Positions 1 to 11,265 are shown, numbered from the stretch's first letter. The stretch is DNA of 64,000 bases from Erwinia billingiae Eb661 (GCF_000196615.1 NC_014306.1:620001-684000); one strand, 5' to 3'. Translations and numbers: made by a program. The notes: a model not told the origin generated them from the sequence alone.

Positions 1-190
1 TCAGGGCAACGCCCAGCGTCGTGCTTTTGTGAACCAGAACAACCGCCTGTTCGGCACGCAGTTCATTATTCTGCCTAACCCGCTGTACGGCGACTGGGAA
101 AGCGGATTGGGCGAAGGCTATAACAAGCTGACGCCAGAGCAGAAGCTGCAAACCCGTGACGCCAACCTCAAGGCGTGGAGCGGTAAATAA
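1..190 (+). CDS. Acid phosphatase / 5'-nucleotidase, lipoprotein e(P4) family (C-terminal fragment)
   Basis: Only the last 62 codons are in the window; reading begins at base 2 and ends at TAA 188-190. The visible residues (FGTQFIILPNPLYGDWE, then a basic tail ending AWSGK) match the C-terminus of the class C, HAD-type acid phosphatases known as lipoprotein e(P4). These are outer-membrane-anchored enzymes that dephosphorylate nucleotides in the periplasm. The catalytic DxDET region and the lipobox lie upstream and cannot be seen. The gene converges on fadH with about 55 bases between stops. The family call rests on the C-terminal motif alone. Confidence 0.7.
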   Translation, partial: QGNAQRRAFVNQNNRLFGTQFIILPNPLYGDWESGLGEGYNKLTPEQKLQTRDANLKAWSGK

Positions 191-244
191 GCCGCTGAAC
201 CGCCAGGCAGGATCGCCTCTGCCAGGCCCGTAAAACGCCGTCGT

Positions 245-2311
<2,067 letters not shown>

Positions 2312-2431
2312 TTAAAGTGTTGTTAACCGGAGTGTGATGTGCCGCCAGGTATTGCGCTTTTTCAGCGGCGTAGCACGAAAGAAGCAACTACACCTAATGC
2401 ATCCTCTGACTCTTTTCTTCAAGGAATTAGC

Positions 2432-3751
2432 ATGCCTGTAACCATCATAGCGGTTGGTGTGATCCTGCTTCTGGTGCTGATGATCGTCTTCAAAGTGAAT
2501 GGCTTTATTGCGTTGGTGTTTGTCTCGGCGGTGGTCGGCGTGGCGGAAGGCATGACGCCGCTGGCGGTGGTGGCCTCGATCCAAAAAGGCATCGGCGGCA
2601 CGCTGGGCAGCCTGGCGATGATCCTCGGGTTTGGTGCCATGCTCGGCAGGCTGGTGTCCGATACCGGCGCGGCGCAGCGGGTGGCCACCACGCTGATAGC
2701 CGCCTTCGGTAAAAAGCATCTGCAATGGGCGCTGGTGGTCACCGGGCTGATTGTCGGTCTGGCGATGTTTTATGAAGTGGGCTTCGTGCTGTTACTGCCG
2801 CTGGTGTTTACCATCGTGGCGGCGGCGCAGATGCCGCTGCTGTACGTCGGCGTGCCGATGGTCGCCGCCCTGTCGGTGACCCACTGCTTCCTGCCGCCGC
2901 ACCCGGGCCCGACGGCGATCGCCACCATCTTTGGCGCCAATATCGGCACCACGCTGCTGTACGGGCTGATCATCACCATTCCGACGGTGATCGTCGCCGG
3001 GCCGATTTTCTCCCGTTTCCTGAAAAGCTTCGAGCGCGAACCGCCGGAAGGCCTGTTCAATCCGAAGATCTTTGAAGAACACGAAATGCCGGGCTTCTGG
3101 ATCAGCATCTTTGCGGCGGTGATCCCGGTGATCCTGATGGCCATCGCCGCGATCTGCGAGCTGACCATGCCGAAAGAGAATGCGCTGCGTCAGTTCTTTG
3201 AATTTATTGGTAATCCGGCCGTGGCGCTGTTTATCTCGGTCGTGGTGGCGGTGCTGACGCTGGGCCTGCGCAACGGCCGTAAGATGGAAGAGGTGATGGA
3301 GATGTGCGGCAGCTCGATTGCCGCCATCGCCATGATTGTCTTTATCATCGCCGGCGGCGGGGCGTTCAAGCAGGTGCTGGTCGACAGCGGCGTTGGCAAC
3401 TATATCGCTGACCTGATGAAAGGCTCGTCGCTGTCGCCGTTGCTGATGTGCTGGACCGTGGCGGCAATGCTGCGCGTGGCGCTGGGGTCGGCCACCGTGG
3501 CGGCGATCACCACCGCCGGGATCGTTACGCCGATTATCGCCATCACCCATACCGATCCTGCGCTGATGGTGCTGGCGGTGGGATCCGGCAGCGTGATCGC
3601 CTCGCACGTCAACGATCCGGGCTTCTGGCTGTTTAAGGGCTACTTCAATCTGACCGTGGTGGAAACGCTGAAAACCTGGACGGTGATGGAAACGCTGATC
3701 TCGTTCCTCGGCCTCGGCGGGGTGTTGATCCTCAACGCCATTATTCACTGA
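2432..3751 (+). CDS. gntT: GntT-like gluconate:H+ symporter (GntP family)
   Basis: 439 residues, about the length of E. coli GntT (438), with very similar landmarks: GGTLGSLAMILGFGAMLGR, FYEVGFVLLLPLVFTI, the PPHPGPTAIATIFGA motif and SHVNDPGFWLFK near the C-terminus. It is an inner-membrane protein with about 12 hydrophobic segments that imports gluconate. I start it at ATG 2432, preceded by AAGGA; the frame is open 31 codons further upstream, but those residues are not membrane-like. The membrane gluconate-dehydrogenase-like complex encoded convergently (3.8-7.2 kb) makes a link to aldonate metabolism plausible. Other GntP members carry other sugar acids, so the substrate is likely but not proven. 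Confidence 0.88.
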   Translation: MPVTIIAVGVILLLVLMIVFKVNGFIALVFVSAVVGVAEGMTPLAVVASIQKGIGGTLGSLAMILGFGAMLGRLVSDTGAAQRVATTLIAAFGKKHLQWALVVTGLIVGLAMFYEVGFVLLLPLVFTIVAAAQMPLLYVGVPMVAALSVTHCFLPPHPGPTAIATIFGANIGTTLLYGLIITIPTVIVAGPIFSRFLKSFEREPPEGLFNPKIFEEHEMPGFWISIFAAVIPVILMAIAAICELTMPKENALRQFFEFIGNPAVALFISVVVAVLTLGLRNGRKMEEVMEMCGSSIAAIAMIVFIIAGGGAFKQVLVDSGVGNYIADLMKGSSLSPLLMCWTVAAMLRVALGSATVAAITTAGIVTPIIAITHTDPALMVLAVGSGSVIASHVNDPGFWLFKGYFNLTVVETLKTWTVMETLISFLGLGGVLILNAIIH

Positions 3752-3759
3752 TGATTCCC

Positions 3760-3790
3760 GCCCGATCTCCCCTCGGTGGGACGATCGGGC
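3760..3790. terminator. Hairpin between convergent gntT and cytochrome c gene
   Basis: GCCCGATC (3760-3767) pairs with GATCGGGC (3783-3790), and an inner TCCC/GGGA pair extends the stem. It lies between two convergent stop codons, so a bidirectional terminator is likely. There is no clear U-tract on either side, so it could also be a processing or attenuating hairpin. Confidence 0.5.
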
Positions 3791-3798
3791 AGTAACCC

Positions 3799-5100
3799 CT
3801 AAGGCTTATCCCCCTGGCCATACACCGGCGGCGAGGCGAGTTTCGCTTCCTGCCGACGTTCAGCCACCTGCTTTGCCGTTACCGACGCAGCCGCCGGATT
3901 GCCGAACTCGCGGCTGACAAAGTTGGCGACGTCGGCCACCTGTTCATCGCTCAGCTCCGGCGCAAACGGCGGCATAAACACTTCGCCCTGGCTCATCTTG
4001 CGGTGGACGCCGTTCAGCACCACCGAAATCAGATTGCGGCTGTCCCACGCGCCGGTGGTGGTGTGGTGGCTGAGCGAAGGATAGGCGCCAAAGCCTGTAC
4101 CCGATCCGCCGCCCGACGCACCGTGGCAGCTGGCACAGTTGCCGGCAAACACCACTGCGCCGGCGTTCTCACGGCGCCAGGCGTCTGAGCTTCCCCGCAG
4201 CTGGCTGACGGTGGCGGTGGGCTGCCCCCAGTCATCGCGAGGCCTGGTCTGCTTATCATCGCCAACCGGCTTCACGCTGCGCAGGTACAGCGCGATATCC
4301 TGCAGGTCACTGTCCGGCAGATATTGCAGGCTGTGCTCAACGGCTTCCGCCATCGGCCCGGAGGCGCTGGCGCGTCCGGCAACAAAGCCGGTTTTCAGGT
4401 AAGTGACCAGCTGCTTTTCGCTCCAGTCACCGATACCGGCGTTTTTATCCGGCGTGATGTTCCACGCCATCCAGCCGCCCAGATCGCCGCCGGACAGCGG
4501 GCTGCCATTATCCATGCCCTTGGTGATATTGCGCGGCGTATGGCAGGTGCCGCAGTGCGCCAGCGCTTCCACCAGATAGCGGCCGTTGTTCCACTGCGGG
4601 CTTTGCGCCGGATCGGGCTTAAGCGCGCCTTTGTCCAGGTTCAGCCATTTCCAGAAGCGCAGTCCCCAGCGCTGGTTGTACGGGAAGCCGAGCTGCGTTT
4701 CCGGCGAGGCGACATGCACGGCGGGCAAGGCGAGCAGGTACGCGCGGATCGCCAGCACATCTTCGCGGCGCATTTTGCTGAAGGCGTCGTACGGCATCGC
4801 CGGATAAAGCTGCTTGCCGCCTTTGCCAACGCCGTCGCGCACCGCCGCGACAAACTCGTCTTCGCTCCAGCTACCGATGCCGTACTCGGGATCGGAGGAA
4901 ATATTGGTGCCGTAAATCTGCCCGAACGGCGTGCTGACCGCAAAGCCGCCGCCAAAGGGTTTGCCGTTGGTCGCCGTGTGGCAGGCCGAGCAGTCAGCCG
5001 CCGTCGCCAGGTATTTGCCGCGCGCGATCTGGGCCGGATCGGCATGGGCGGCAGCGCAGACCGCCGCAGTCAGGGAGAGTGCCAGCAGAGTGCGCTTCAT
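3799..5100 (-). CDS. Tri-haem cytochrome c subunit of a membrane dehydrogenase (gluconate 2-dehydrogenase type)
   Basis: 433 residues with a signal peptide (MKRTLLALSLTAAVCAAAHA) and three CxxCH haem c motifs: CSACH (Cys37-His41), CGTCH (Cys183-His187) and CASCH (Cys322-His326). This is the electron-transfer subunit of the alcohol/gluconate dehydrogenase class, which passes electrons from the periplasmic flavoprotein to ubiquinone. Its ATG overlaps the TGA of the flavoprotein gene in an ATGA (5097-5100), so the two are translationally coupled. It is the last gene of a long minus-strand run that begins with galB. The substrate is set by the flavoprotein and is unknown here. Confidence 0.9.
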   Translation of the reverse strand: MKRTLLALSLTAAVCAAAHADPAQIARGKYLATAADCSACHTATNGKPFGGGFAVSTPFGQIYGTNISSDPEYGIGSWSEDEFVAAVRDGVGKGGKQLYPAMPYDAFSKMRREDVLAIRAYLLALPAVHVASPETQLGFPYNQRWGLRFWKWLNLDKGALKPDPAQSPQWNNGRYLVEALAHCGTCHTPRNITKGMDNGSPLSGGDLGGWMAWNITPDKNAGIGDWSEKQLVTYLKTGFVAGRASASGPMAEAVEHSLQYLPDSDLQDIALYLRSVKPVGDDKQTRPRDDWGQPTATVSQLRGSSDAWRRENAGAVVFAGNCASCHGASGGGSGTGFGAYPSLSHHTTTGAWDSRNLISVVLNGVHRKMSQGEVFMPPFAPELSDEQVADVANFVSREFGNPAAASVTAKQVAERRQEAKLASPPVYGQGDKP

Positions 5101-6710
5101 GCGGTTGCCCCCAGGCTCTTCAGCACCGTATCGGCCATCCGCAGTGCCAGCGCGGTGCCGGTCAGCGTGGAGTTCACCGTCGAGGCCGACGGCATAATGC
5201 CGGTGCCGGCGATATACAGATTCGGGTGATCGTGGGTGCGACAGTCCGCATCCACCACCGAATCTGTCGGATCGCTGCCCATGATCATCGTGCCGGTAAT
5301 ATGCTGATTGTTATCGTAAACGCCGCGCTTGCTGTACACCGCCTCCGTGCCGCCCATCTCTGCCACCATCTTTTTAAAATCCTGCATCGACTGGTCATAG
5401 CCACGGTGAACGTAGTCCGGGAAGCGGTAATACACTTCCAGCCGGGGAATGCCCCAGGCATCCTTTTCGGTTTTGCTCAGCACCACGCGGTTTTCCGGTT
5501 CCGGCAGCATCTCCAGCAGGCATTTCAGCTGCACAAAACGTTCGGCCTGCCAGCGCAGCTTGTCGTTCAGTGCCCGGCCGTAGAAGCCCTGTTTCACCAG
5601 CCTTTCGGTGAGATAGCGCACCGGCGAGGTGTTCGCCAGATCGACACGCAACGCCGAACGATCCTTGCGGAAGTCACCATCACGCAGGTTGTTGATGCTG
5701 CCAGGCCGCATCGGCCCACGGCCAAACCACACCGGCTCGTCGGCATAAAATTCAACGGACGAACCCGGATGATCCATCAGGTTGCGGCCGACCATGCCGG
5801 AGCTGTTGGCGATGCCGTTGGGATAGCGATCGCTGGTGGAGAGCAGCAGCAGTTTCGGACTTTCAATGCCGTTGGCGGTCAGTACGAACTGCTTGCCGGT
5901 GACCCGATGGCTGGCTTTATTGCGGTCAAGGTAATGCACCGCCTGGATCACGCCTTGGTCGTCGGCCTCAATCTTGTAGACCACCGCGTTGGCGATGATT
6001 TTCACCCCGGCATCCAGCGCCTTCCGCGCCGAAATGCCGCCGTGATACTGCGCGTCAATCGGGCAGACCGGCATACAGTTGTTGTTGCCGCAGCAGGCCG
6101 GGCGACCATCGTAAGGAATGCTGTTGCGCGCCTGCGGGCCAATCCCCACGTCGTAGCCCAGCGGCGCCAGACGGGCTTTTAGCCGCTCAAAGCCGTAAGG
6201 CAGCGGAATGCCCGGCAGCGGATAGGGACGCGAGCGCGGCGAGTTGAGATCGTCATCGCCCGACACGCCCATCTGGGCTTCCGCATCGCAATAATAAGGT
6301 TCCAGATCGGCATAGCTCAGCGGCCAGTCGCGCCCGACGCCGTACAGCGTGTTGAGGCGGAAATCGTTGGGCAGCAGGCGAAATGCCTGACCCGCCCAGT
6401 GCCAGGTGGTGCCGCCGGTGCCGCGCAGGTATTGCGCGCGATAAGGATCCGGCCCTTTCTGGATCAGATAGTGATTATCCACCGGGATAAATTTGGGCTG
6501 CGGTGCCCAGGGTTCCGGCGGATAGGGTTCGGTGAAATCGCCCTTGAACGGCGAGTGACGGAAATACTCCACGGCCTGGTCCCGTTTGATTTCCGGGCCG
6601 GATTCCAGCATCAGCACCGAAACGCCCGCCTTGACCATTTTCAGGGCGGCCAGCGAACCGGCAATCCCGGCGCCAATCACCACCACATCTGCGCTTAAAT
6701 TCTCAGCCAT
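5097..6710 (-). CDS. FAD-binding GMC oxidoreductase, large subunit of gluconate 2-dehydrogenase-type complex
   Basis: 537 residues from ATG 6710; this start overlaps the TGA of the small-subunit gene in ATGGCTGA, and the frame above it is not protein-like. The N-terminus carries the FAD Rossmann motif VVVIGAGIAGSLAAL. The GMC C-terminal signature is present (HITGTMIMG, DPTDSVVDADCRTHDHPNLY, then TVNSTLTGTALALRMAD). Family members oxidise gluconate, 2-ketogluconate or sorbitol in the periplasm. The protein has no signal peptide of its own and is presumably co-exported with the Tat-signal small subunit, as in known complexes. The gntT neighbour suggests an aldonate; the gal operon context suggests a cyclic polyol acid such as quinate. 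The sequence does not decide. Confidence 0.88.
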   Translation of the reverse strand: MAENLSADVVVIGAGIAGSLAALKMVKAGVSVLMLESGPEIKRDQAVEYFRHSPFKGDFTEPYPPEPWAPQPKFIPVDNHYLIQKGPDPYRAQYLRGTGGTTWHWAGQAFRLLPNDFRLNTLYGVGRDWPLSYADLEPYYCDAEAQMGVSGDDDLNSPRSRPYPLPGIPLPYGFERLKARLAPLGYDVGIGPQARNSIPYDGRPACCGNNNCMPVCPIDAQYHGGISARKALDAGVKIIANAVVYKIEADDQGVIQAVHYLDRNKASHRVTGKQFVLTANGIESPKLLLLSTSDRYPNGIANSSGMVGRNLMDHPGSSVEFYADEPVWFGRGPMRPGSINNLRDGDFRKDRSALRVDLANTSPVRYLTERLVKQGFYGRALNDKLRWQAERFVQLKCLLEMLPEPENRVVLSKTEKDAWGIPRLEVYYRFPDYVHRGYDQSMQDFKKMVAEMGGTEAVYSKRGVYDNNQHITGTMIMGSDPTDSVVDADCRTHDHPNLYIAGTGIMPSASTVNSTLTGTALALRMADTVLKSLGATA

Positions 6711-7221
6711 GTGCAATGCTCTCCTTGCCTGGCGGTTGCGTCCAGAAGTTGGCTTCACCCGGCGCATAGCTCGGAGGAAGCAACGAGGTCTGAACCACGC
6801 GATAACTGACGATATTCTCAAACGCCACGCATTCCGGCTTCTGGCGGTTCACCACGCCGAGATACCAGCCGGAAACCAGCGTCTGATAGAGTTCCTGCAC
6901 CGCCGCCGGCTGGTCAGCCATCGCCGCCAGCAGCGCATCGCCCTGCAGCGCAGGCTGGCGATTAAGCAGGTCGCTCAGGCCGATCAGCTGGTTGTCCAAT
7001 CCGTCGATCCGCTGATGCAGCCAGCTGTACAGGCGCTGCGCCAGCAGTGCATCAGGCCGATCCATGCCGGTCAGCGTTTGCGACAGCGAGACAAAATTTG
7101 CGGGCACCGTAATGGCCGACGCCAGCGGCGCACGGGCAAATGCGGGCAGCCACTGGCTCAACGCGCCAGCAACCAACAGGCCCGTCGAGCCGACTAACAG
7201 TCGGCGACGTGTAAGCGACAT
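6703..7221 (-). CDS. Gluconate 2-dehydrogenase subunit 3 family protein (Tat signal)
   Basis: 172 residues. The N-terminus has a twin-arginine leader (SLTRRRLLVG, then a hydrophobic stretch to about residue 30), as in the small subunit of membrane gluconate and sorbitol dehydrogenases. In those complexes the small subunit escorts the folded flavoprotein through the Tat pathway. The gene overlaps the flavoprotein start by 8 bases and follows the HbpS-like gene by 26 bases. The order small subunit – flavoprotein – cytochrome c is the classical one. Length and position support the assignment; the C-terminal half is poorly conserved in this family. Confidence 0.85.
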   Translation of the reverse strand: MSLTRRRLLVGSTGLLVAGALSQWLPAFARAPLASAITVPANFVSLSQTLTGMDRPDALLAQRLYSWLHQRIDGLDNQLIGLSDLLNRQPALQGDALLAAMADQPAAVQELYQTLVSGWYLGVVNRQKPECVAFENIVSYRVVQTSLLPPSYAPGEANFWTQPPGKESIAHG

Positions 7222-7247
7222 AAGGTGAAATCCTTTGCGGGTTGCGC

Positions 7248-7697
7248 CTAATTGAGCGCGGTAGCGGCCGACTCTGAGGCCTGATTATCCAGTTCCTGTT
7301 TGGGGGTGCTGACGCCAACCGCACCGACAATCTCACCGTGCAGGGTCAGCGGGAAGCCACCGCCAAGGGCGACCGCCTGCGGGATTGCCAGCACGGTGGT
7401 TTCGCCCTGTTGCAGGCGCTGCATAAACTTCAGCGACGGCGCGTGGTACAGCGCGGAGGTGCGGGCCTTGCCGATTGAGGCGTTCACGCAGCCCGGCGGC
7501 GCGTGATCAAAACGCTGGAAGGCGACCAGCAATCCACTGGCATCGACCACCGCCACACAGCCGGTGCTGTTGGCGGTAGCAAGACTGCCTTTGACGTGGT
7601 TGAGCACCTGGTTAGCCTGGGCGGCATTCAGGCCTGCGGCGGCGCAGGAACCTGCCGAGGCCAGCAGCAGGCTGGCGGCGAAAAATAACGGTTTCAT
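7248..7697 (-). CDS. Secreted HbpS/GlcG family protein
   Basis: 149 residues from ATG 7697, which directly begins a signal peptide (MKPLFFAASLLLASAGSCAAA). The mature part is a GlcG/HbpS-type domain (LNAAQANQVLNHVKG, VAVVDASGLLVAFQRFD, ALGGGFPL, GEIVGAVGVS). Members bind haem or small ligands; the function is often unknown, and genes of this type commonly sit near periplasmic dehydrogenases. It lies 1 base after the DUF1932 gene and 26 bases before the dehydrogenase small subunit, so it physically links the gal genes to the dehydrogenase. Periplasmic location is inferred from the signal peptide. Confidence 0.8.
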   Translation of the reverse strand: MKPLFFAASLLLASAGSCAAAGLNAAQANQVLNHVKGSLATANSTGCVAVVDASGLLVAFQRFDHAPPGCVNASIGKARTSALYHAPSLKFMQRLQQGETTVLAIPQAVALGGGFPLTLHGEIVGAVGVSTPKQELDNQASESAATALN

Positions 7698-7698
7698 A

Positions 7699-8583
7699 TC
7701 AGTCCTTAACGTAAATCCGGTCCAGCGTGTGCTGCCAGACAAAGGGGGTAAGCTGTTGATAGTTGAGGTCACGTTGCGCCAGCGCATCGACCAGCCCTTG
7801 CTGTGTGGTGACGATGCCCTGGCTCATCGCCGGGACCACGTTGACGTCCTGCAGGGTTTGCACCACTTCGCGCATCTCTTCTGCCCGGCGCTGGCCATGC
7901 TCCGCCACCCGGCTAATCAGGTAATCCGGCAGAGCGCCATTCCAGCCCAGCGACGGGAAGCTGGCATGCAGCGAGTCCAGCACCGCCTGTTCCACACCGT
8001 ACTGACGGGCGGCGCTCAGGCATTCGGTGGTCAGCGCTTCCAGCCCTTTGATCATCACGCTGCGGCACATTTTGATCGCGGAGGCTTCGCCCACGTCGCG
8101 GCTGCGGTACTGGCTGTTCATCCCCAGCGAGCGTAGCGTGACGTTCAGGGCTTCCGCCGTTTTGCCGCCAATCAGCAGCGGCGTTTTCAGCCCCGCCGGT
8201 GGCACCGGGGCCATCACCGCCACATCGATATAGTCCGCGCCACGGGCCTCAATCAGCTCGGCGGCCGCCAGTTTGGTGGCCGGTGCCACCGAGTTCAGGT
8301 CGAGGAAGGTCTGGCCGGGGTGCAGATCGGCGGCGGCGGCCATCGCCACGTTCAGCGCTTCAGAAGCGGTGACGGCCGAGAAGATCAGTGCGGCCCCGTC
8401 CAGCGCATCGCCCAGCGAGCGGGCCACGCGCACACCCGCGCCATCGGCTTTCTCCATCATCGCCGCGCGGCATTCGGCGCGATCGAACTTGCGGTCCCAC
8501 ACGGTGACTTCAGCCTGTTTCGCCAGCGCCGCGGCGAGGATCCCGCCCGCTTCACCAAAGCCAATAAAGGTCATTTTTGTCAT
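7699..8583 (-). CDS. NAD(P)-dependent oxidoreductase, DUF1932 type
   Basis: 294 residues with an N-terminal nucleotide-binding fold (MTFIGFGEAGGILAAAL, VTVWDRKFD) like 3-hydroxyisobutyrate/6-phosphogluconate dehydrogenases, and a helical C-terminal domain of the DUF1932 kind. The start codon overlaps the galD stop (TAATG). The known gallate route downstream of the dioxygenase needs no redox step. The enzyme therefore probably acts on a precursor or a side product, for example oxidation of a dehydroshikimate-type compound or reduction of an oxo-acid. That role is inference from context only. Confidence 0.8.
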   Translation of the reverse strand: MTKMTFIGFGEAGGILAAALAKQAEVTVWDRKFDRAECRAAMMEKADGAGVRVARSLGDALDGAALIFSAVTASEALNVAMAAAADLHPGQTFLDLNSVAPATKLAAAELIEARGADYIDVAVMAPVPPAGLKTPLLIGGKTAEALNVTLRSLGMNSQYRSRDVGEASAIKMCRSVMIKGLEALTTECLSAARQYGVEQAVLDSLHASFPSLGWNGALPDYLISRVAEHGQRRAEEMREVVQTLQDVNVVPAMSQGIVTTQQGLVDALAQRDLNYQQLTPFVWQHTLDRIYVKD

Positions 8584-9683
8584 TACAGCGTCTCCTGTGA
8601 TGAGGAAAGCGGCCAGACGGACGCCGGGATCATCACCTCACCGGCAAAAATCAGTCTGGCGGTGCGCAGCAGTCCGGCGCCGGTCAGCTGAAGGCGATCA
8701 TCGCGCTGCAACAGCACGCTAAATTCGCCGCCGGGATGCTCGACGCTCAGCCGCTGATCGCGTGCGGTGCCGACCCGGGCGAGGCCGTTGGCGACGCTGC
8801 CCGCCACCAGGCAGGCGCTGGCAACGCTCACCGCGCCCAGCACGCCAATCGAGGCGTGGCAACGGTGGGGAATAAAGGTGCGGCTGTTGATGGTGCCGCC
8901 CTGGCGTGGTTCCGACAGCAGCGTCATTTTCGGCACGGTGCGCTGGCTGACGTCGCCCAGATTCATTAACGGACCGGCCTGCAAACGGATGGATTCCAGC
9001 CGCTGCTTCAGTTCAGGATCGTTGTCCAGCTGCTCGCGGCTCTCGTAGCCGGTACGGCCCAGATCGGCGGCCCGCAACAGCACCACCGGCATGCCGTTAT
9101 CGATGCAGGTCACTTCGATGCCGTCGAAAACATTGCGCGGCTGGCCGGTTGGCAGCAGCGAGCCACAGCTGGATCCGGCGATATCGCTGAAATTCAGCAG
9201 TACCTCCGCCGCCGTGCCCGGCACGCCGTCGATCTTCAGATCGCCGTCGTAGCAGACTTCGCCGTCTGGCGTGGCGATCTGCGCGACCGCAATCTGCCCG
9301 GTGTTCTGCATAAAGATCCGCACTTCGGTGAGCGGATCGCCGGCCTTAACCAGCCCGCGCTCAATGGCAAACGGACCGACCGCCGCCAGCACGTTGCCGC
9401 AGTTCTGGCCGTAATCGACGATGGCCTTGTCGACGTTGACCTGGGCAAACAGGTAATCGACATCGGCATCGGCGCGTTCGGATCGCCGGACGATCGCCAC
9501 TTTGCTGGTCAGCGGATCGGCACCGCCCAGCCCGTCGATCTGGCGGCTGTCCGGCGATCCCATTAGCGCCAGCAGCACGCGATCGCGACGATCCGCGTCT
9601 GAAGGCAGATCGCTGGCCAGCAGGCAGGCGGCTTTTGAGGTTCCCCCGCGCATCAGCAGGCAGGGCAGGCGGCGCTGGCGCAT
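8583..9683 (-). CDS. galD: 4-oxalomesaconate tautomerase (PrpF family)
   Basis: 366 residues from ATG 9683 (MRQRRLPCLLMRGGTSKAAC), the typical PrpF/GalD N-terminus; P. putida GalD is about the same size. The PrpF fold is a DAP-epimerase-like isomerase; the RGGTSK motif and the NCGNVLAAVGPFA segment are visible. GalD converts the keto form of 4-oxalomesaconate, made by ring cleavage of gallate, into the enol form used by GalB. It starts 1 base after galC and overlaps the next gene, so galBCD plus the dehydrogenase form a tight operon. PrpF proteins also act in methylcitrate metabolism, but the neighbours argue for GalD. Confidence 0.9.
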   Translation of the reverse strand: MRQRRLPCLLMRGGTSKAACLLASDLPSDADRRDRVLLALMGSPDSRQIDGLGGADPLTSKVAIVRRSERADADVDYLFAQVNVDKAIVDYGQNCGNVLAAVGPFAIERGLVKAGDPLTEVRIFMQNTGQIAVAQIATPDGEVCYDGDLKIDGVPGTAAEVLLNFSDIAGSSCGSLLPTGQPRNVFDGIEVTCIDNGMPVVLLRAADLGRTGYESREQLDNDPELKQRLESIRLQAGPLMNLGDVSQRTVPKMTLLSEPRQGGTINSRTFIPHRCHASIGVLGAVSVASACLVAGSVANGLARVGTARDQRLSVEHPGGEFSVLLQRDDRLQLTGAGLLRTARLIFAGEVMIPASVWPLSSSQETL

Positions 9684-9684
9684 A

Positions 9685-10398
9685 TTAGGTCTCCAAATCG
9701 TCAAGGGTGTCCAGGTAGCGCAGGCCTTTCTCGGCCAGCCGTGGGCGCATCTGGTAGATGTCCAGACCCAGTTCGCCCGCCGCCATGCGCACGCGTTTAC
9801 TCTCTTCCAGCGCTTCGCGCTTGCGGGCGCTTTCCGCCACCTGCGCCGCTTCGCCGCGCGCCACCACCACCACGCCATCGTCATCGGCGACAATCACATC
9901 GCCGGGATTGACCAGTTGCCCTGCGCAGATCACCGGCACGTTGACCGAGCCGAGCGTTTCTTTCACCGTGCCTTGCGCAAACACCGCGCGGGACCAGACC
10001 GCAAAGCCCATCTCACGCAGCGTGCGCGAGTCGCGAACGCCGTGATCGGCAATCAGGCCAATCACGCCGCGCGCCTTCAGCGAGGTGGCAAGCAGATCGC
10101 CGAAGAAGCCATCCACGCACGGGGAAGTCGGCACCGCCACCAGAATGTCGCCGGGTTGACACTGCTCAACCGCGACGTGAAACATCCAGTTATCGCCCGG
10201 TGCCAGCAGCACGGTGACGGCGCTGCCCGCCACCGATTTGTTCTGCTGAAGGGGACGGATGGTGTGATCCAGCAGCCCTTTGCGGCCCTGCGCTTCATGC
10301 ACCGTTGCCACGCCGGATGTCGCCAGCGACGCGATATCAATGTTATCCGCGCGCGGGATATTACGCACGACAACGCCTTTTTGACCGATCGCACTCAT
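9685..10398 (-). CDS. galC: 4-hydroxy-4-methyl-2-oxoglutarate / 4-carboxy-4-hydroxy-2-oxoadipate aldolase (RraA-like)
   Basis: 237 residues from ATG 10398; the ATG overlaps the galB TGA (ATGA). The protein has the RraA/HMG-aldolase fold with [40 protein letters not shown] and the metal-binding region [14 protein letters not shown]. It splits 4-carboxy-4-hydroxy-2-oxoadipate into pyruvate and oxaloacetate, the last step of the gallate and protocatechuate 4,5-cleavage routes. The upstream in-frame extension (to 10626) lies inside galB and is not used. Confidence 0.92.
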   Translation of the reverse strand: MSAIGQKGVVVRNIPRADNIDIASLATSGVATVHEAQGRKGLLDHTIRPLQQNKSVAGSAVTVLLAPGDNWMFHVAVEQCQPGDILVAVPTSPCVDGFFGDLLATSLKARGVIGLIADHGVRDSRTLREMGFAVWSRAVFAQGTVKETLGSVNVPVICAGQLVNPGDVIVADDDGVVVVARGEAAQVAESARKREALEESKRVRMAAGELGLDIYQMRPRLAEKGLRYLDTLDDLET

Positions 10399-11138
10399 GC
10401 CAGATCCTCCGTCACGCGGGGGAAGATGCTCTGATAGCCCTCGCCGTAAATGATGTCGCGGGCGGCGGTGATACCGACATTGCGTTTCGCCTGCACGCCA
10501 CGCTGCTGGGCCACGCGGGTGTAGTACTCCCACAGGTGCTCCTGCCCGGCCATGCACTGGATTGCCGCGTACTTTTTGTCCCAGACGCGGGTGATATCCA
10601 GCAGCACGTCCGGCTTCCAGTTGCACTGCTCGGGCTGGTGCGGCTCAAAGCAGTACACCGGCGGTGCGGCAACGATCTTCTCGCCCGGACGGTAGCCTTC
10701 GGCCTGGGCGATAATTCGCGCTTCCTGCGCCAGATTAGTCGCCATCGGATGGTCGTAGTTGTAGGGATCCTGCAGGGAATGGGTCAGCACAAAGTGAGGC
10801 TGCACGCGGCGATAGACGTCCGCCAGGCGGAACAGCGTCTCTTTGTCCGCACGCAGCGGGTAGTCACCGAGATCGAAAAATTCGATGCTGGCACCGAGGA
10901 TTTCGGCGGCGGCCTGCGCTTCCGTGCGGCGGGACGCTTTGACCTGCGCTTCGGTCATCGACGGCCCTTTACGCCACAGCTTGGCCGATTCGCCGCGCTC
11001 GCCAAATGACAGGCAGACGATATGCACCTGATAGCCCTGTTGCTGATGCAGCGCGATGGCGCCGCCGGCACGCCAGACGAAATCGGCAGAGTGAGCGCTG
11101 ACCACCAGAGCGGTTTTCGGGGAAGTTAACTCAGTCAT
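10395..11138 (-). CDS. galB: 4-oxalomesaconate hydratase (PIG-L/LmbE family)
   Basis: 247 residues. The Zn-site motif of the PIG-L fold is present as AHSADF (His16, Asp19), together with [17 protein letters not shown]. putida GalB is the non-LigJ type hydratase of this fold, and the galBCD order matches the Pseudomonas cluster. It adds water to 4-oxalomesaconate to form 4-carboxy-4-hydroxy-2-oxoadipate. It is the first gene of the eight-gene minus-strand run to 3799. Its promoter lies in the 127-base gap to the divergent LysR gene. Confidence 0.9.
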   Translation of the reverse strand: MTELTSPKTALVVSAHSADFVWRAGGAIALHQQQGYQVHIVCLSFGERGESAKLWRKGPSMTEAQVKASRRTEAQAAAEILGASIEFFDLGDYPLRADKETLFRLADVYRRVQPHFVLTHSLQDPYNYDHPMATNLAQEARIIAQAEGYRPGEKIVAAPPVYCFEPHQPEQCNWKPDVLLDITRVWDKKYAAIQCMAGQEHLWEYYTRVAQQRGVQAKRNVGITAARDIIYGEGYQSIFPRVTEDLA

Positions 11139-11265
11139 ATTCGGGTTCCTTTGCGTTTTTTTTCATGCTGTCACGCAGGCGTATCCCCGGATAATTCATT
11201 TGATTGCAGTGGGTATGCGTTTTATTTATAGTTTGGCTTAGATCACAGGTTGAGAAGGAGCGGAA
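11139..11265. promoter_or_regulatory. Divergent galB / galR promoter region
   Basis: 127 bases between divergent starts, the usual place for a LysR-type regulator to bind. On the plus strand TTGATT, a 17-base gap and TATTTA (about 11200-11229) could be the galR promoter. GAAGGAG just before ATG 11266 is a strong ribosome binding site. I cannot define the operator by eye. Confidence 0.4.

Noticed and set aside
2339..2431. 31-residue N-terminal extension of the gluconate permease
   Set aside because: The extension is polar and unlike GntP proteins; ATG 2432 has AAGGA and gives the family length.
4324..6182. Long plus-strand frames across the cytochrome c and flavoprotein genes
   Set aside because: Antisense shadows; the minus strand carries three CxxCH motifs and a GMC signature.
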